A stretch of 34,417 nt of DNA from GWB1-38-13 sp964608405. GTDB lineage: Bacteria; Patescibacteriota; Microgenomatia; UBA8517. How positions within the stretch are numbered: position 1 is the first letter of the stretch; each line of letters starts with the position of its first letter. A model generated the notes under the pieces. The model worked only from the letters and a program-made list of their open reading frames with translations, ran no database searches and had not been told where the DNA came from. Location: contig CAZSNC010000004.1 of assembly GCA_964608405.1 (NCBI GenBank), forward strand, positions 1 to 34,417. Direction: 5' to 3'. Made by a program: the position numbers and the translations under genes. Below are positions 23,354-32,400 of the stretch, one piece after another.

Positions 23354-24142
23354 ATGAAGAAAATAATATTGGCTTTTATGTTTTTCGCTACATTTGTTTT
23401 TGTCTGGATTTACAAAGACTCAAGAGTTTCTAGAGAGACCGAAATACAGTTAGAAACTGAGGATGTAAAACCTGCGGAGAGTACTAAAGAAGAGATTGTA
23501 ATCGACAAATATAAAATAATAATTAGAAACGTAAGTAATTACGGCGTCATTATTCTCCCCAACTTCAAAGAAAAAGGCACTTCCGATCTCATTAATGAAA
23601 AATATAATTGTGAATTATTAACAAACGGCGGTCTTTATGAAGAGAGCGGAAATCCTTTGGGGTTGTATATTCTTGACGGAGTTTACTTTGGGAAACTGAA
23701 AAACAGCAGTATTTACAATGGAATATTGGGGTTGGACAAAAATAGCAATTTTTTTGTTGATACAATTAACGACTTTGGAAAAGTAGAAGATTATAAATAC
23801 TTAATGCAGTCCGGACCGCTTCTTATAGATGGGGGTATTAATAAAAACATTACCCTTCCACATTCACACGCAAGAAGGATAATCTTCGCAAAAGGTTTGT
23901 CAGGAGAGGATTATATTGTAGTTTTGTACGGACTTAATAATTACAACGACGGACCCGATTTTCAAGAAGTAAATGACATTTTAGAATCTCTTGAGCAAAA
24001 GAGCGGAATTGTATTGGAAAGTGCTTTAAATCTTGATGGCGGTAATGCGTCTGTTTTTATAGATAGGGATTTTTCAATTAAAGAGTCGTCAATGGTCGGT
24101 TCTTTTATCTGTTTTACATATGATGATGAATCTACTAACTAA
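23354..24142 (+). CDS. Phosphodiester glycosidase (NAGPA-domain) family protein
   Basis: This 262-residue protein has a short N-terminal anchor (about 3-20, KIILAFMFFATFVFVWI) followed by a linker and an extracellular NAGPA-type domain. Family motifs are LLTNGGLYEESGNPLGLYI (conserved 'NggyF....g.plG'), YLMQSGPLLIDGG, SHARRIIFAKG ('RTa.G') and ALNLDGGNASVF ('nLDGGgSs'). These proteins cleave or bind sugar phosphodiesters, often linked to envelope glycans; the substrate here is not known. It is one of the few plus-strand genes, divergent from the DUF2905 unit and convergent with rplS. Confidence 0.85.
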   Translation: MKKIILAFMFFATFVFVWIYKDSRVSRETEIQLETEDVKPAESTKEEIVIDKYKIIIRNVSNYGVIILPNFKEKGTSDLINEKYNCELLTNGGLYEESGNPLGLYILDGVYFGKLKNSSIYNGILGLDKNSNFFVDTINDFGKVEDYKYLMQSGPLLIDGGINKNITLPHSHARRIIFAKGLSGEDYIVVLYGLNNYNDGPDFQEVNDILESLEQKSGIVLESALNLDGGNASVFIDRDFSIKESSMVGSFICFTYDDESTN

Positions 24143-24175
24143 AATCGGATAGAGGTTATTTTTAGAAGCACTTCT

Positions 24176-24520
24176 TTATTTCTTTTTCTTGTCCCTGGAG
24201 TAGATTTTGTCTATTTCTCTCTTGGAAGCTTTCCTGGTGTAGTAAAGCTTTGACTTTCTTGTGCCTTTAAGTCCTTCACGGGATACGACAATATCCTCCA
24301 AATAGGGATCATTTAATGGAAATATTCTTTCTATTCCGATTTGGTTAACACCGACTCTTCTGACGGTGAAGGATCTGTTTTCGCTGTTTCCACCAATTTT
24401 AATAATTGTTCCCAAGAACATCTGCCGTCTTTCTTTGCCTTGCTCCAAAACTTTGTGGACGACTTTCACTTTATCGCCGACACCGATTTTATTTTCGTTA
24501 AAAATTATAAAATTCGACAT
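24176..24520 (-). CDS. rplS: 50S ribosomal protein L19
   Basis: L19 is a large-subunit protein at the 30S-50S interface. The 114-residue protein has the conserved order: VGDKVKVVHKVLEQGKERRQ, FLGTIIKIGG, SFTVRRVGVNQIGIERIFPL and SKLYYTRKA. The basic C-terminus extends to a lysine-rich tail. It stands alone, with its own promoter, downstream of dnaE. Confidence 0.96.
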   Translation of the reverse strand: MSNFIIFNENKIGVGDKVKVVHKVLEQGKERRQMFLGTIIKIGGNSENRSFTVRRVGVNQIGIERIFPLNDPYLEDIVVSREGLKGTRKSKLYYTRKASKREIDKIYSRDKKKK

Positions 24521-24532
24521 ACACAGTTCTGT

Positions 24533-24562
24533 ATTATAGTTTAAATAGGTGGATTATATCAA
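24533..24562 (-). promoter_or_regulatory. Promoter of rplS, probably leaderless
   Basis: On the minus strand TTGATA (24557-24562, overlapping the dnaE stop) and a perfect TATAAT (24533-24538) are 18 bases apart. Initiation near 24526 would leave about six bases before the ATG at 24520. No Shine-Dalgarno site is present. Confidence 0.55.
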
Positions 24563-27500
24563 GAAGTTAAATCATCGCTACTTAATATCTGTGAAATGAC
24601 CTTTGCATTATCTTCATTCCATAATATTTTGATTGGTATTATTTTTTTTGTTTTACTTTTCTCAAAATAGAGACATACTTTATCGTCTCCCGGAATTGTC
24701 AATAAATATGATTTTAATTTACGCAGTTTTTCGATATCCGTTGCTGCGGGAATGTTTATCAAAAGCTCGTTTACCGAAGTATCGGGAGTCTCGATTGTCT
24801 CCACTATCATGCTTATGTTCTCGTCTTTGTTGTTAATCTTTCCACCCACGACAACCGAGTTGTTTTCGAAAAGAACGCTTTTGTATTTTTCATAGGTAGA
24901 CGGAAATACTACCAACTCCAAATTTCCGGTATCGTCCTCGATTTTTACAAAAGACATCTCTTTGCCGGAGCTTTTTGTAATAATTATCCTTACCTCAGTA
25001 ATAACACAGGCAATTTTTATTGTATCTTTGTAAACCTCATATCTTTCAAGGTCTGATATTTTGTGTGTTGAGTACACGACAAGTTTTTCAATCATCTCGT
25101 GGACAGACTTTCCAGATAGCGAGAAACCCATAAGTTCTTTCTCGTGTGATACGATCTCGCTTTCGTCATATTCCATTCCTCCCATTAGGTCATAACTGTC
25201 GCGGATGCTGTCAACACTTTCTGAAAACAGGGTTTGTTGGTTTTTTGAATATTTTCCTCCGGAAACTTTACTTCTTATCTCATCGAGTTTTTCGAGTATT
25301 GCCTTTCTTTTCCCGAAAGATGACAAAGCGCCGACTTTTATCAGACTTTCCAGAACCTTTTTGTTTACTTTGCGATTGTCAACTCTTTTTAGGAAGTCGA
25401 CTAAACTCTTAAAACCCGATTTTTCTCTTTCGGAAATTATGCTGTCGATGGCAGCTTCACCGACATTTTTTATTGCATTTAAACCAAATCTTATACCTTT
25501 TCCGTCGAGAGATTCTTCGCTTCCGACTATGGTAAATCCGACACTGCTTTCGTTAATGTCGGGAGGAAGTACTTTTATACCCATCCTTTTGCACTCATGG
25601 ACAGCTTGGGAGATTTTGACCTTGTCACTGCTTTCGGCTGACAAAAGTGCGCACATAAACTCAACCGGATAATTGGCTTTCATATAGGCCGTTTGATATG
25701 CAACTATTCCATATGAAGCCGCGTGTGCTTTGTTAAACCCGTAAGATTGAAACGGCTCAAATAGTTTCCACAATTCAAGCGCAAACTTTTCTGTCTGTCC
25801 GTTCTGGACTACCCCTTTGATGAATTTTTCTTTTTGTGCAGCCATTTCTTCCGGAATTTTCTTTCCGACTGCCTTTCTGAATTTGTCGGCTTCTTCCCAT
25901 GTATATCCAGCAAGTTCGATGGCGGAAAAAAGTAAGTCATCCTGGTAGACGATTAGTCCATATGAGGAGCCTAAATACTTTTCCATCCTCGGATCCAGGA
26001 ACTTGACAAGTTTCGGGTTGGATTTCCTCCTTATGTACTCTGGGATTACAGCAATCGGCCCCGGACGGTACAGGGCAACCATAACCATTAGGTCTTCAAC
26101 CCTTTCAGGCTTAAGATCGATCAGGTATTTTGTCATCCCGGAACTGCTTAACTGGAAAACACCCATTGTTTGTCCCTTTCCGAGCATCTCAAAAGTCTTT
26201 TTGTCGTCGAGGGGAATATTTTTCAGGTTAATATCCAAGCCCTTAGTTTTTTTGACGATATCGACGGACTCCCCTAAAATTGACAGGTTTCTGATTCCCA
26301 AAATATCAAACTTGATAAGTCCAACATCTTCTGCGGCGTGCATTTCATACTGGGTGATTATTTTATCCCCCGAAGGCTCCCTTTGAATTGGAGTGAAATC
26401 AGTTATCTCTGATGGAGAAATTACAAGTCCTGCGGCGTGAACGGAGACATGCCTAGCATTGGTTTCGATTTGCATCGCAAGATCTAAGATTCTTTTGGTA
26501 TCGGGATCGTCATCATAAAACTTTTTAAGATCCTCGATTGTCCCCAATGCCCTGGCGATTGTTATCGGAAATCCCTGCTTCGGTGGAGGAATCAGTTTTG
26601 AGATTCTGTCACCTTTTGAATATTCGTATCCTAAAACCCTTGCTATATCTCTTACCGACTGTCTGGAAAGCATCCTTCCGAAAGTACAAAGCTGTGCGAC
26701 TTTCTCACCACCGTATTTTTTAGAGATATACCCAATCAGGTCGTCTCTGCGGTTATCTGCAATATCCAAGTCGATATCAGGGGGAGAAGGTCTGTACGGA
26801 TTTAAAAATCTTTCAAAAGGTAAATAATAATCGAGAGGGTTTACGGTAGTTATTCCGAGTAAGTATGAGACGAGAGATCCTGCAGCTGAACCTCTAGTAT
26901 TCGTTATTATCCCGGTTGAGTCACACCATGAGACAAAATCCATAACGATTAAAAAGTAAGCCGAATAACCTTTGTTTCTGATGATCTCCAACTCATAATC
27001 GGCTCTTTTTCTCATGTCTTCGGTAGGCTTTTTAAACTTTTCTTTAAGCCTGATGTCAACCAGTTCTTTAAGATATGTGTCAGCGTCGGTGTCTTTCGGC
27101 AATTTAATTTTCGGAAAGAACCATTTTCCGAGTGTTGAAATATTAAGGTCGACCGACTCAGCGACTTTTACGGTGTTTGCTATAGCGTCCGGATAATCCT
27201 TGTATATCTCGATCATTTCTGAAGGGCTTTTGACATAAAAATCAGGGTGGTCTATAAAGCGCAGACGTTTTGTGTCGTTAACGGTTTTGCCTGTTGCTAT
27301 GCAGACAGCCGCATCCTGCGCTGTTGCATCTTCTTTTTTAATGTAATGGGCGTCGTTTGTGGCAATTATAGGTATACCTAGGTCTCGGCTGAGTTTAATA
27401 AGTAGCGGATTAACCTTATCCTTAAACGCCTCCATTTCCAGAAGTTGGGTTTTTATTTCAGTATTAGCCGCATTTTTAATGGATTCGGAATAGTCACGAA

Positions 27501-28017
27501 GTTGCAGTTCCAGGTAAAAGTTGTCTTTGAAAAGATCCATATAATACTTAGCTGACTTTTTTCCTGATTCGTATGAGTCTTCAAATAGTTTTGACGGTAT
27601 TTCCCCTTGCCCGCAGGCACTTGTACAAATAAGGCCCTTTGAATACTTTTCCAAAACCTCGTAATCAAACCTCGGCTTGTAGTAGTATCCTTCTAAATGT
27701 GAGATTGATGTGATTTTCATCAGGTTTTTGTAGCCTTCCTCGTTTTTGGCAAGTAGTACAATGTGATTGTATTTTGAAGATCTTTCGTGAACTTTTCGGT
27801 CTTTGCAGATATAGCCTTCCATACCTATGATCGGCTTTATTTCTGAACTTTTGCACTTTTTGTAAAATTCTATTGCGCCATACATCGATCCGTGGTCGGT
27901 TATGGCAATTGCATCCATTGCATTTTCTTTTACATGCTTAAGAAGCGGATCAATTTTGCAAAGTCCGTCGAGCAGTGAATACTCCGTATGTACATGAAGA
28001 TGGACAAAATCTGACAT
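24559..28017 (-). CDS. dnaE: DNA polymerase III alpha subunit (DnaE)
   Basis: This is the replicative C-family polymerase. The start is taken as ATG at 28015-28017, with a TTG codon immediately upstream being less likely. In 1152 residues: an N-terminal PHP domain with well-kept metal ligands (H8, H10, D41, H42, E67, H85, C135, D222, H224); the palm with D414 and D416 (PPDIDLDIA) and a third Asp in LIKFDILGIRNLS; fingers with FNKAHAASYG; and a C-terminal OB-fold (ITEVRIIITKSSGKEMSFVK). An insertion of about 25 residues occurs within the PHP domain near 178-202. The intact ligand set suggests an active PHP exonuclease, unlike E. coli alpha. Confidence 0.97.
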   Translation of the reverse strand: MSDFVHLHVHTEYSLLDGLCKIDPLLKHVKENAMDAIAITDHGSMYGAIEFYKKCKSSEIKPIIGMEGYICKDRKVHERSSKYNHIVLLAKNEEGYKNLMKITSISHLEGYYYKPRFDYEVLEKYSKGLICTSACGQGEIPSKLFEDSYESGKKSAKYYMDLFKDNFYLELQLRDYSESIKNAANTEIKTQLLEMEAFKDKVNPLLIKLSRDLGIPIIATNDAHYIKKEDATAQDAAVCIATGKTVNDTKRLRFIDHPDFYVKSPSEMIEIYKDYPDAIANTVKVAESVDLNISTLGKWFFPKIKLPKDTDADTYLKELVDIRLKEKFKKPTEDMRKRADYELEIIRNKGYSAYFLIVMDFVSWCDSTGIITNTRGSAAGSLVSYLLGITTVNPLDYYLPFERFLNPYRPSPPDIDLDIADNRRDDLIGYISKKYGGEKVAQLCTFGRMLSRQSVRDIARVLGYEYSKGDRISKLIPPPKQGFPITIARALGTIEDLKKFYDDDPDTKRILDLAMQIETNARHVSVHAAGLVISPSEITDFTPIQREPSGDKIITQYEMHAAEDVGLIKFDILGIRNLSILGESVDIVKKTKGLDINLKNIPLDDKKTFEMLGKGQTMGVFQLSSSGMTKYLIDLKPERVEDLMVMVALYRPGPIAVIPEYIRRKSNPKLVKFLDPRMEKYLGSSYGLIVYQDDLLFSAIELAGYTWEEADKFRKAVGKKIPEEMAAQKEKFIKGVVQNGQTEKFALELWKLFEPFQSYGFNKAHAASYGIVAYQTAYMKANYPVEFMCALLSAESSDKVKISQAVHECKRMGIKVLPPDINESSVGFTIVGSEESLDGKGIRFGLNAIKNVGEAAIDSIISEREKSGFKSLVDFLKRVDNRKVNKKVLESLIKVGALSSFGKRKAILEKLDEIRSKVSGGKYSKNQQTLFSESVDSIRDSYDLMGGMEYDESEIVSHEKELMGFSLSGKSVHEMIEKLVVYSTHKISDLERYEVYKDTIKIACVITEVRIIITKSSGKEMSFVKIEDDTGNLELVVFPSTYEKYKSVLFENNSVVVGGKINNKDENISMIVETIETPDTSVNELLINIPAATDIEKLRKLKSYLLTIPGDDKVCLYFEKSKTKKIIPIKILWNEDNAKVISQILSSDDLTS

Positions 28018-28034
28018 CAAACTATATAAATATA

Positions 28035-29375
28035 TTATTTATTTAACCGTTCCAACAACCCGTCTTTAATTTTTGCAAATTCACCCTGTCCTTTTAGAGC
28101 TTTTTGTACCTGACCGATGAGGAATCCCAAAACCTCGCCCTTGCCATTTTGGTAGTCCCCGATTGCCTTGGCATTTTCTCTTAAGACTTTTTCTATCGCA
28201 TCTTTTGTTTCGTCGTCGGAACTAAAACTTTTTTTCATAATCTTTACAAGTTCAAGGAGGAGCATTTGCGGCTCGGGAAAGTTTTTATCGAGATTCTTGT
28301 TAACCATAACGTCTGCAATTGTCTTAATGCCGATATTGTGTTTTTTGGATAGCAACACAAGTTTTTCAAAATAATCACAACGGTCTTTACTAAGTATCAG
28401 GGTATCCGAAAATGATGGATTTAACTGGTATTTTTCTATAAAGCGTTTTCTTTTGTCCCATGGAGTTTCGACAATGTCCTTTTTAATTTCCTCTAAGAAG
28501 GTCTCGTCGAGCGAAATTTCAGAGATATCCGGCTCTGGAAAATATCGGTAGTCTTTTGCTTCTTCCTTGCTTCTTTGAAGGAATGTCGTGTTGCTTTTTT
28601 GATCATATCCTCTTGTTTCCTGATCGACCCGCTTTCCCAACGACAGGATATCTTTTTGCCTTTTTATTTCAGCGTCGATTGCATCTTTTAAAAATTTGAA
28701 CGAATTGATATTTTTAAGTTCGACTTTGTAATCGGGAAGTTCAAAATCGGTTGTATCGGCTTTTACTTTCCTGAGTGAAATATTTGCCTCCAACCTCATC
28801 GAACCCTTTTCCATGTCGGCGTTTGAGATATTTAGGTATCTGGCAAGAAGCTGTATTTCTTTTAAGAAATCAACTACACTTGCGGAGTCTGAGAAATCAG
28901 GTTCTGTCACAAGCTCCATCAATGGAACTCCGCTTCTGTTAAAATCGATTAAACTTACAACACTGCCATCAATACTTTGGTGCAGAAGCTTTCCGGTATC
29001 TTCCTCCAAGTGTATCCTCCTTATTCTAAAGGTCTTTCCCGCTCTTGACTCCCAATTTCCGTCTGTACAGAAAGGCAGGTCGTATTGGCTTATCTGGTAC
29101 CCTTTAGGAAGGTCCGGGTAAAAATAGTGTTTTCGGTCAAACTTCGAATTTTTGTTAATAGAGCAACCGAGCGATAGTCCGAATAGTATCGTATTTTTAA
29201 TAGCCGTAAGGTTCGGGTACGGCATGGCTCCGGGTAGACCCAGACATATGGGGCATGTATTTGTATTTGGAGATATAGCAAAATGGTTGGCACTACAACG
29301 GCAAAACATCTTACTTTTTGTATTGAGTTCTATGTGGACCTCAAGCCCGATTACCGGTAAATAATTATTTTTCAT
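28035..29375 (-). CDS. gatB: Asp-tRNA(Asn)/Glu-tRNA(Gln) amidotransferase subunit B
   Basis: GatB binds the misacylated tRNA and activates its acidic side chain for amidation. In 446 residues: the kinase-like domain with IGLEVHIELNTKSKMFC, zinc-type cysteines C25, C27, C41, C44 (FCRCSAN, TCPICLGLPGAMPY), KHYFYPDLPKGYQISQYD, LEEDTGKL and MELVTEPDF; and the C-terminal YqeY-like tail domain, ending GFLIGQVQKALKGQGEFAKI. It is somewhat shorter than typical GatB (about 475). The start overlaps the MFS gene by four bases. dnaE follows by 17 bases. Confidence 0.96.
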   Translation of the reverse strand: MKNNYLPVIGLEVHIELNTKSKMFCRCSANHFAISPNTNTCPICLGLPGAMPYPNLTAIKNTILFGLSLGCSINKNSKFDRKHYFYPDLPKGYQISQYDLPFCTDGNWESRAGKTFRIRRIHLEEDTGKLLHQSIDGSVVSLIDFNRSGVPLMELVTEPDFSDSASVVDFLKEIQLLARYLNISNADMEKGSMRLEANISLRKVKADTTDFELPDYKVELKNINSFKFLKDAIDAEIKRQKDILSLGKRVDQETRGYDQKSNTTFLQRSKEEAKDYRYFPEPDISEISLDETFLEEIKKDIVETPWDKRKRFIEKYQLNPSFSDTLILSKDRCDYFEKLVLLSKKHNIGIKTIADVMVNKNLDKNFPEPQMLLLELVKIMKKSFSSDDETKDAIEKVLRENAKAIGDYQNGKGEVLGFLIGQVQKALKGQGEFAKIKDGLLERLNK

Positions 29376-30634
29376 ACTTCATTAATTTCCAGATTATTTT
29401 TAAAAAATTTGTGAGAGTTTTTTGAGAGATAGTACATTAAGAAACATACTATGGATATAGACACCATTACAAATCTTATTCCGAATATCTCTGTGATAAC
29501 ACCGTAAAATATCAAAGGAATAATCGTTGATATTGTGGTGACAAACCACATATTGCCGAATATTCTTCCTTTGTAGTTGTTGGGGGTACTTTCTTGTAGA
29601 AAAGTCTGTGCAGGTATATAAACACCGGTAAAAAAGATACCCAGGAAAAATACTATCACTGCAGAGACAATTATGTTAACAGGGCTCGGAAGATAGTAAA
29701 CAACGAAAGTTTCTAGAAATATCAGTATCGAAAGAAGAAGGAGTGACCTTCTTATAAGGTATTTTTTTCTCCATTTGTTTTTGAGAAATGCCGGGATATT
29801 GAAAGCCCCCAGTATCGATCCTATTCCTGCAGGTATCACAAGATAGACTCCAGAAAGAGAGGCAGGTATTTTAATAACTGTTTTTGCAATCATTGGCACA
29901 CTTACAATAATTATTGAAAACATGATCTGTACAATAATGAGGATCGAGAACGTCATCAATATATTCTTTGAAGATTTTATAAATTTGTAACCGCTATAGA
30001 TCGACTGAAAAAACATCTTGATAGACTCTTCTGGGGATTGTTTCTCCGTTTCTGTAAGTTTCATTTTGGGAAGAAATATTACACTAATAAAAGCGATTAA
30101 AAGAAATAGTGAACATAGAAGTAGCGAGATACTAAATCCGAAAATTTGGTTAAAAAGGCTTGCCAGTGCAAAACCTGCCACTATTGACAACTGCTGCGTT
30201 AAATATAGCATTCCGCTTGCAAACGGAAGCTCCTCTTTCCTGACAAGATATGAGACAGATGCAGTCTCGGCCGGTACGTAAAACTGGTTAATTAATGAGT
30301 AAAAAAATGTTATTCCGTAAAGCAGAAAGACATTTTCCTTAAAGAATAAGGCGTAATAAAGTATCGTAAGTGACTGCAGTAGATTGGCACCCATTAAGAC
30401 AAATCTTCTGTCTAAAATGTCAACAAGAGTTGAGGCAAAAGGCCCGATTAATATTAACGGGAGTGCGTAAGAAATCCAAAGCATCGATACGGCAAATGTT
30501 GAATCGGTTTTCTCGTAAATTTTAACAAGAAGAAGGAAGTTCATCATGTTTATCGTCACCTGCGACAAAACCTGCGATGTTAAAAGATATGGAAACTTAG
30601 TTTTTTTGATTATGTTTATAACTTCACTTTTCAT
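29372..30634 (-). CDS. MFS transporter, MFS_3/efflux type
   Basis: This 420-residue protein has about 12 membrane helices. The pattern fits MFS proteins of the MFS_3/multidrug-exporter type: the N-terminal loop motif GPFASTLVDILDRRFVLMGA (motif A-like), hydrophobic helices with FYVPAETASVSYLV in the third segment, and a related late segment IFFTGVYIPAQTFLQEST. Substrate and direction are unknown. It sits inside the gat operon, overlapping gatA and gatB by four bases each (ATGA), so its translation is coupled to both. Confidence 0.88.
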   Translation of the reverse strand: MKSEVINIIKKTKFPYLLTSQVLSQVTINMMNFLLLVKIYEKTDSTFAVSMLWISYALPLILIGPFASTLVDILDRRFVLMGANLLQSLTILYYALFFKENVFLLYGITFFYSLINQFYVPAETASVSYLVRKEELPFASGMLYLTQQLSIVAGFALASLFNQIFGFSISLLLCSLFLLIAFISVIFLPKMKLTETEKQSPEESIKMFFQSIYSGYKFIKSSKNILMTFSILIIVQIMFSIIIVSVPMIAKTVIKIPASLSGVYLVIPAGIGSILGAFNIPAFLKNKWRKKYLIRRSLLLLSILIFLETFVVYYLPSPVNIIVSAVIVFFLGIFFTGVYIPAQTFLQESTPNNYKGRIFGNMWFVTTISTIIPLIFYGVITEIFGIRFVMVSISIVCFLMYYLSKNSHKFFKNNLEINEV

Positions 30635-32037
30635 GGCATTACCGGTTTAGGAACTTTTGTTTTATTGAATGTTTCAAACTTTTTTCCTATGTCAAAAAGA
30701 ATATTTTCGGAAAACTTCTTTCCCAGTATCTGAAATCCAAGCGGTAGCCCATCTTTGTTTACATTTGATGGTATTGCCAGCCCTGGAATGCCGGCGATAT
30801 TTGCTGATACTGTATAAACATCGGATAGATACATCTGAACCGGATCATTATTTTTTTCGCCTAATTTAAATGCAGGAGTTGGCGAAACAGGTGCTATTAT
30901 GGCATCGACACTTTCAAAAACACTTTCAAAATCTTGAGTGATTTTGTTTCTAACCTTCATTGCTTTCAGGTAGTATTTGTCAAAGTACCCGGCTGACAAG
31001 ACATAAGTTCCGAGCATTATCCTTCTTTTGGCTTCTGAACCGAAGACTTCTCTTTTGTGTCCGTACCTGATTCCGTCAAACCTCCCCAAATTTGACGAGA
31101 CTTCGCCCGGCTGGATGATGTAATAAACTGAAATTGCATATTTTGTAAGCGGAAGTGATACTTCTTTAATATTAAAGCCGTTTTCTTCAAAAGTTTTTAT
31201 TACGCGTTTTACTTCATCTTTAACATCGGAACTTATCCCTTGTGTAAAATATTCCTTCGGGATACCTAGTGTTATTTTTCCATTTTTGGGGCTAATGGAT
31301 TTTTCCTGTAATGTTGCGTCAAATCCGTCGACGCCTTTAGTTACATTGAATATCTTTTCCGAGTCGGAGACATTTTTGCTGAAGTGCCCGATGGAATCCA
31401 AGGAAGAGGACATTGCAATAATTCCGTATCTTGATACGGATCCATATGTAGGTTTAAGCCCTACAACCCCGCAAAAATTTGCAGGCTGTCTTATAGATCC
31501 TCCGGTATCCGTTCCGGTTGAAACAAGACAAAAATCTGATGCAACAGATGCGGCGGATCCGCTCGATGAACCACCCGGGACAAATTCCAAATTGTAGGGG
31601 TTTCTTGTCGGACCGTAGTCTGAGTTTTCTCCCGATGCACCATGCGCCCAGGCGTCACAATTTGTTTTGCCAATAATAATACAGCCAGCTTCTTTTAACT
31701 TAACAACAACCGATGCGTCATAAAGTGAAATATAGTTTTCCAGGAGTTTTGACCCGGCAGTAGTTCTTATACCTTTTGTTGAATAGAGGTCTTTTAGAGC
31801 AACTACAACGCCTAACAACGGATATTTCTTGTAAGCTTGGCTACATAGTTCTGAAACTGCTCTGTCGCACTTCTTAGCGTCATCATAAGCTATGTCTTTT
31901 GAAACGGTGATGAAGGAATTAATTTTTTTATCATGTTGTTCAATTCTTTTAAGATAGGCATCAACAAGGTCTACATACGTATATTTATTGTTTATTATTG
32001 ATTCTTGGAGTTCCTTAATGCTTGACGGTATGTCCAT
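30631..32037 (-). CDS. gatA: Asp-tRNA(Asn)/Glu-tRNA(Gln) amidotransferase subunit A
   Basis: GatA is the glutaminase subunit that supplies ammonia for transamidation of Glu-tRNA(Gln)/Asp-tRNA(Asn). The 468-residue amidase has its Ser-cisSer-Lys triad visible: K82 in VVALKDLYSTKG, S157 in PGGSSSGSAA and S181 in TGTDTGGSIRQPA. NFCGVVGLKPTYGSVSRYG follows, as in the family. Length is normal. It follows gatC by 10 bases; its 3' end overlaps the MFS gene. Confidence 0.97.
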   Translation of the reverse strand: MDIPSSIKELQESIINNKYTYVDLVDAYLKRIEQHDKKINSFITVSKDIAYDDAKKCDRAVSELCSQAYKKYPLLGVVVALKDLYSTKGIRTTAGSKLLENYISLYDASVVVKLKEAGCIIIGKTNCDAWAHGASGENSDYGPTRNPYNLEFVPGGSSSGSAASVASDFCLVSTGTDTGGSIRQPANFCGVVGLKPTYGSVSRYGIIAMSSSLDSIGHFSKNVSDSEKIFNVTKGVDGFDATLQEKSISPKNGKITLGIPKEYFTQGISSDVKDEVKRVIKTFEENGFNIKEVSLPLTKYAISVYYIIQPGEVSSNLGRFDGIRYGHKREVFGSEAKRRIMLGTYVLSAGYFDKYYLKAMKVRNKITQDFESVFESVDAIIAPVSPTPAFKLGEKNNDPVQMYLSDVYTVSANIAGIPGLAIPSNVNKDGLPLGFQILGKKFSENILFDIGKKFETFNKTKVPKPVMP

Positions 32038-32047
32038 ATCGTTATCT

Positions 32048-32335
32048 TTAGAACTTTTTGTTCTTTAAAACCAATTCCACTTTAAATAAATTGTTCTCCT
32101 TTGAAGAAGTGTTAAAGAGAGCATCCTTAACAGCGAGAGATTCTTTTACAATATCTTCGGAATAGACATTAATTAAGTTGGTAGAGGCACCTTCTAGTTT
32201 GACATCTGAAGTATCGACTTCGGATAAATGGGATATAAATGAAACAATTTCGGGAAGCTGTTTTTGAAAAAGTTTTTCCTCTTTATTACTTAAGTTAAGA
32301 TTTGCCAATTTTGAAATATGTTTAATGTCCATCAT
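32048..32335 (-). CDS. gatC: Asp-tRNA(Asn)/Glu-tRNA(Gln) amidotransferase subunit C
   Basis: GatC is the small belt subunit wrapping GatA and GatB. The 95-residue protein starts HISKLANLNLSNKEEKLFQK, the usual 'v..la.LarL.l.eee' beginning, and continues QLPEIVSFISHLSEVDTSDV. Two adjacent ATG codons (32333-32335 and 32330-32332) are both possible starts. It is first in the gatC-gatA-MFS-gatB-dnaE run. No Shine-Dalgarno site is present. Confidence 0.93.
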   Translation of the reverse strand: MMDIKHISKLANLNLSNKEEKLFQKQLPEIVSFISHLSEVDTSDVKLEGASTNLINVYSEDIVKESLAVKDALFNTSSKENNLFKVELVLKNKKF

Positions 32336-32342
32336 TAAATAA

Positions 32343-32360
32343 ATATCATGTAAATGATAT
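32343..32360. repeat. 18-bp hyphenated palindrome at the gatC promoter, candidate operator
   Basis: ATATCAT and ATGATAT are perfect inverted repeats separated by GTAA. The element covers the -10 box and the expected start of transcription of gatC and lies 8 bases from the start codon. It could be a regulator site or a hairpin at the 5' end of the transcript. Confidence 0.35.
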
Positions 32361-32382
32361 ATCTTAAAGCACGATCTATCAA
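32354..32382 (-). promoter_or_regulatory. Promoter of the gatC-gatA-MFS-gatB-dnaE unit
   Basis: On the minus strand TTGATA (32377-32382) and TATCAT (32354-32359) are 17 bases apart, five of six matches each. The leader would be about 12 bases. The -10 lies inside a perfect inverted repeat. Confidence 0.5.
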
Positions 32383-32400
32383 CAAGGCTTTGGAGAGATT

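Noticed and set aside
24143..24187. Possible terminator between the phosphodiester glycosidase and rplS
   Set aside because: AGAAGCACTTCT is symmetrical and followed by T-rich sequence, but the stem is at best four or five weak pairs with a minimal loop.
25205..25672. Plus-strand ORF of 155 codons inside dnaE
   Set aside because: It is antisense to an unambiguous dnaE coding region and its translation is Ser/Leu/Phe-rich, a shadow of the codon use on the other strand.
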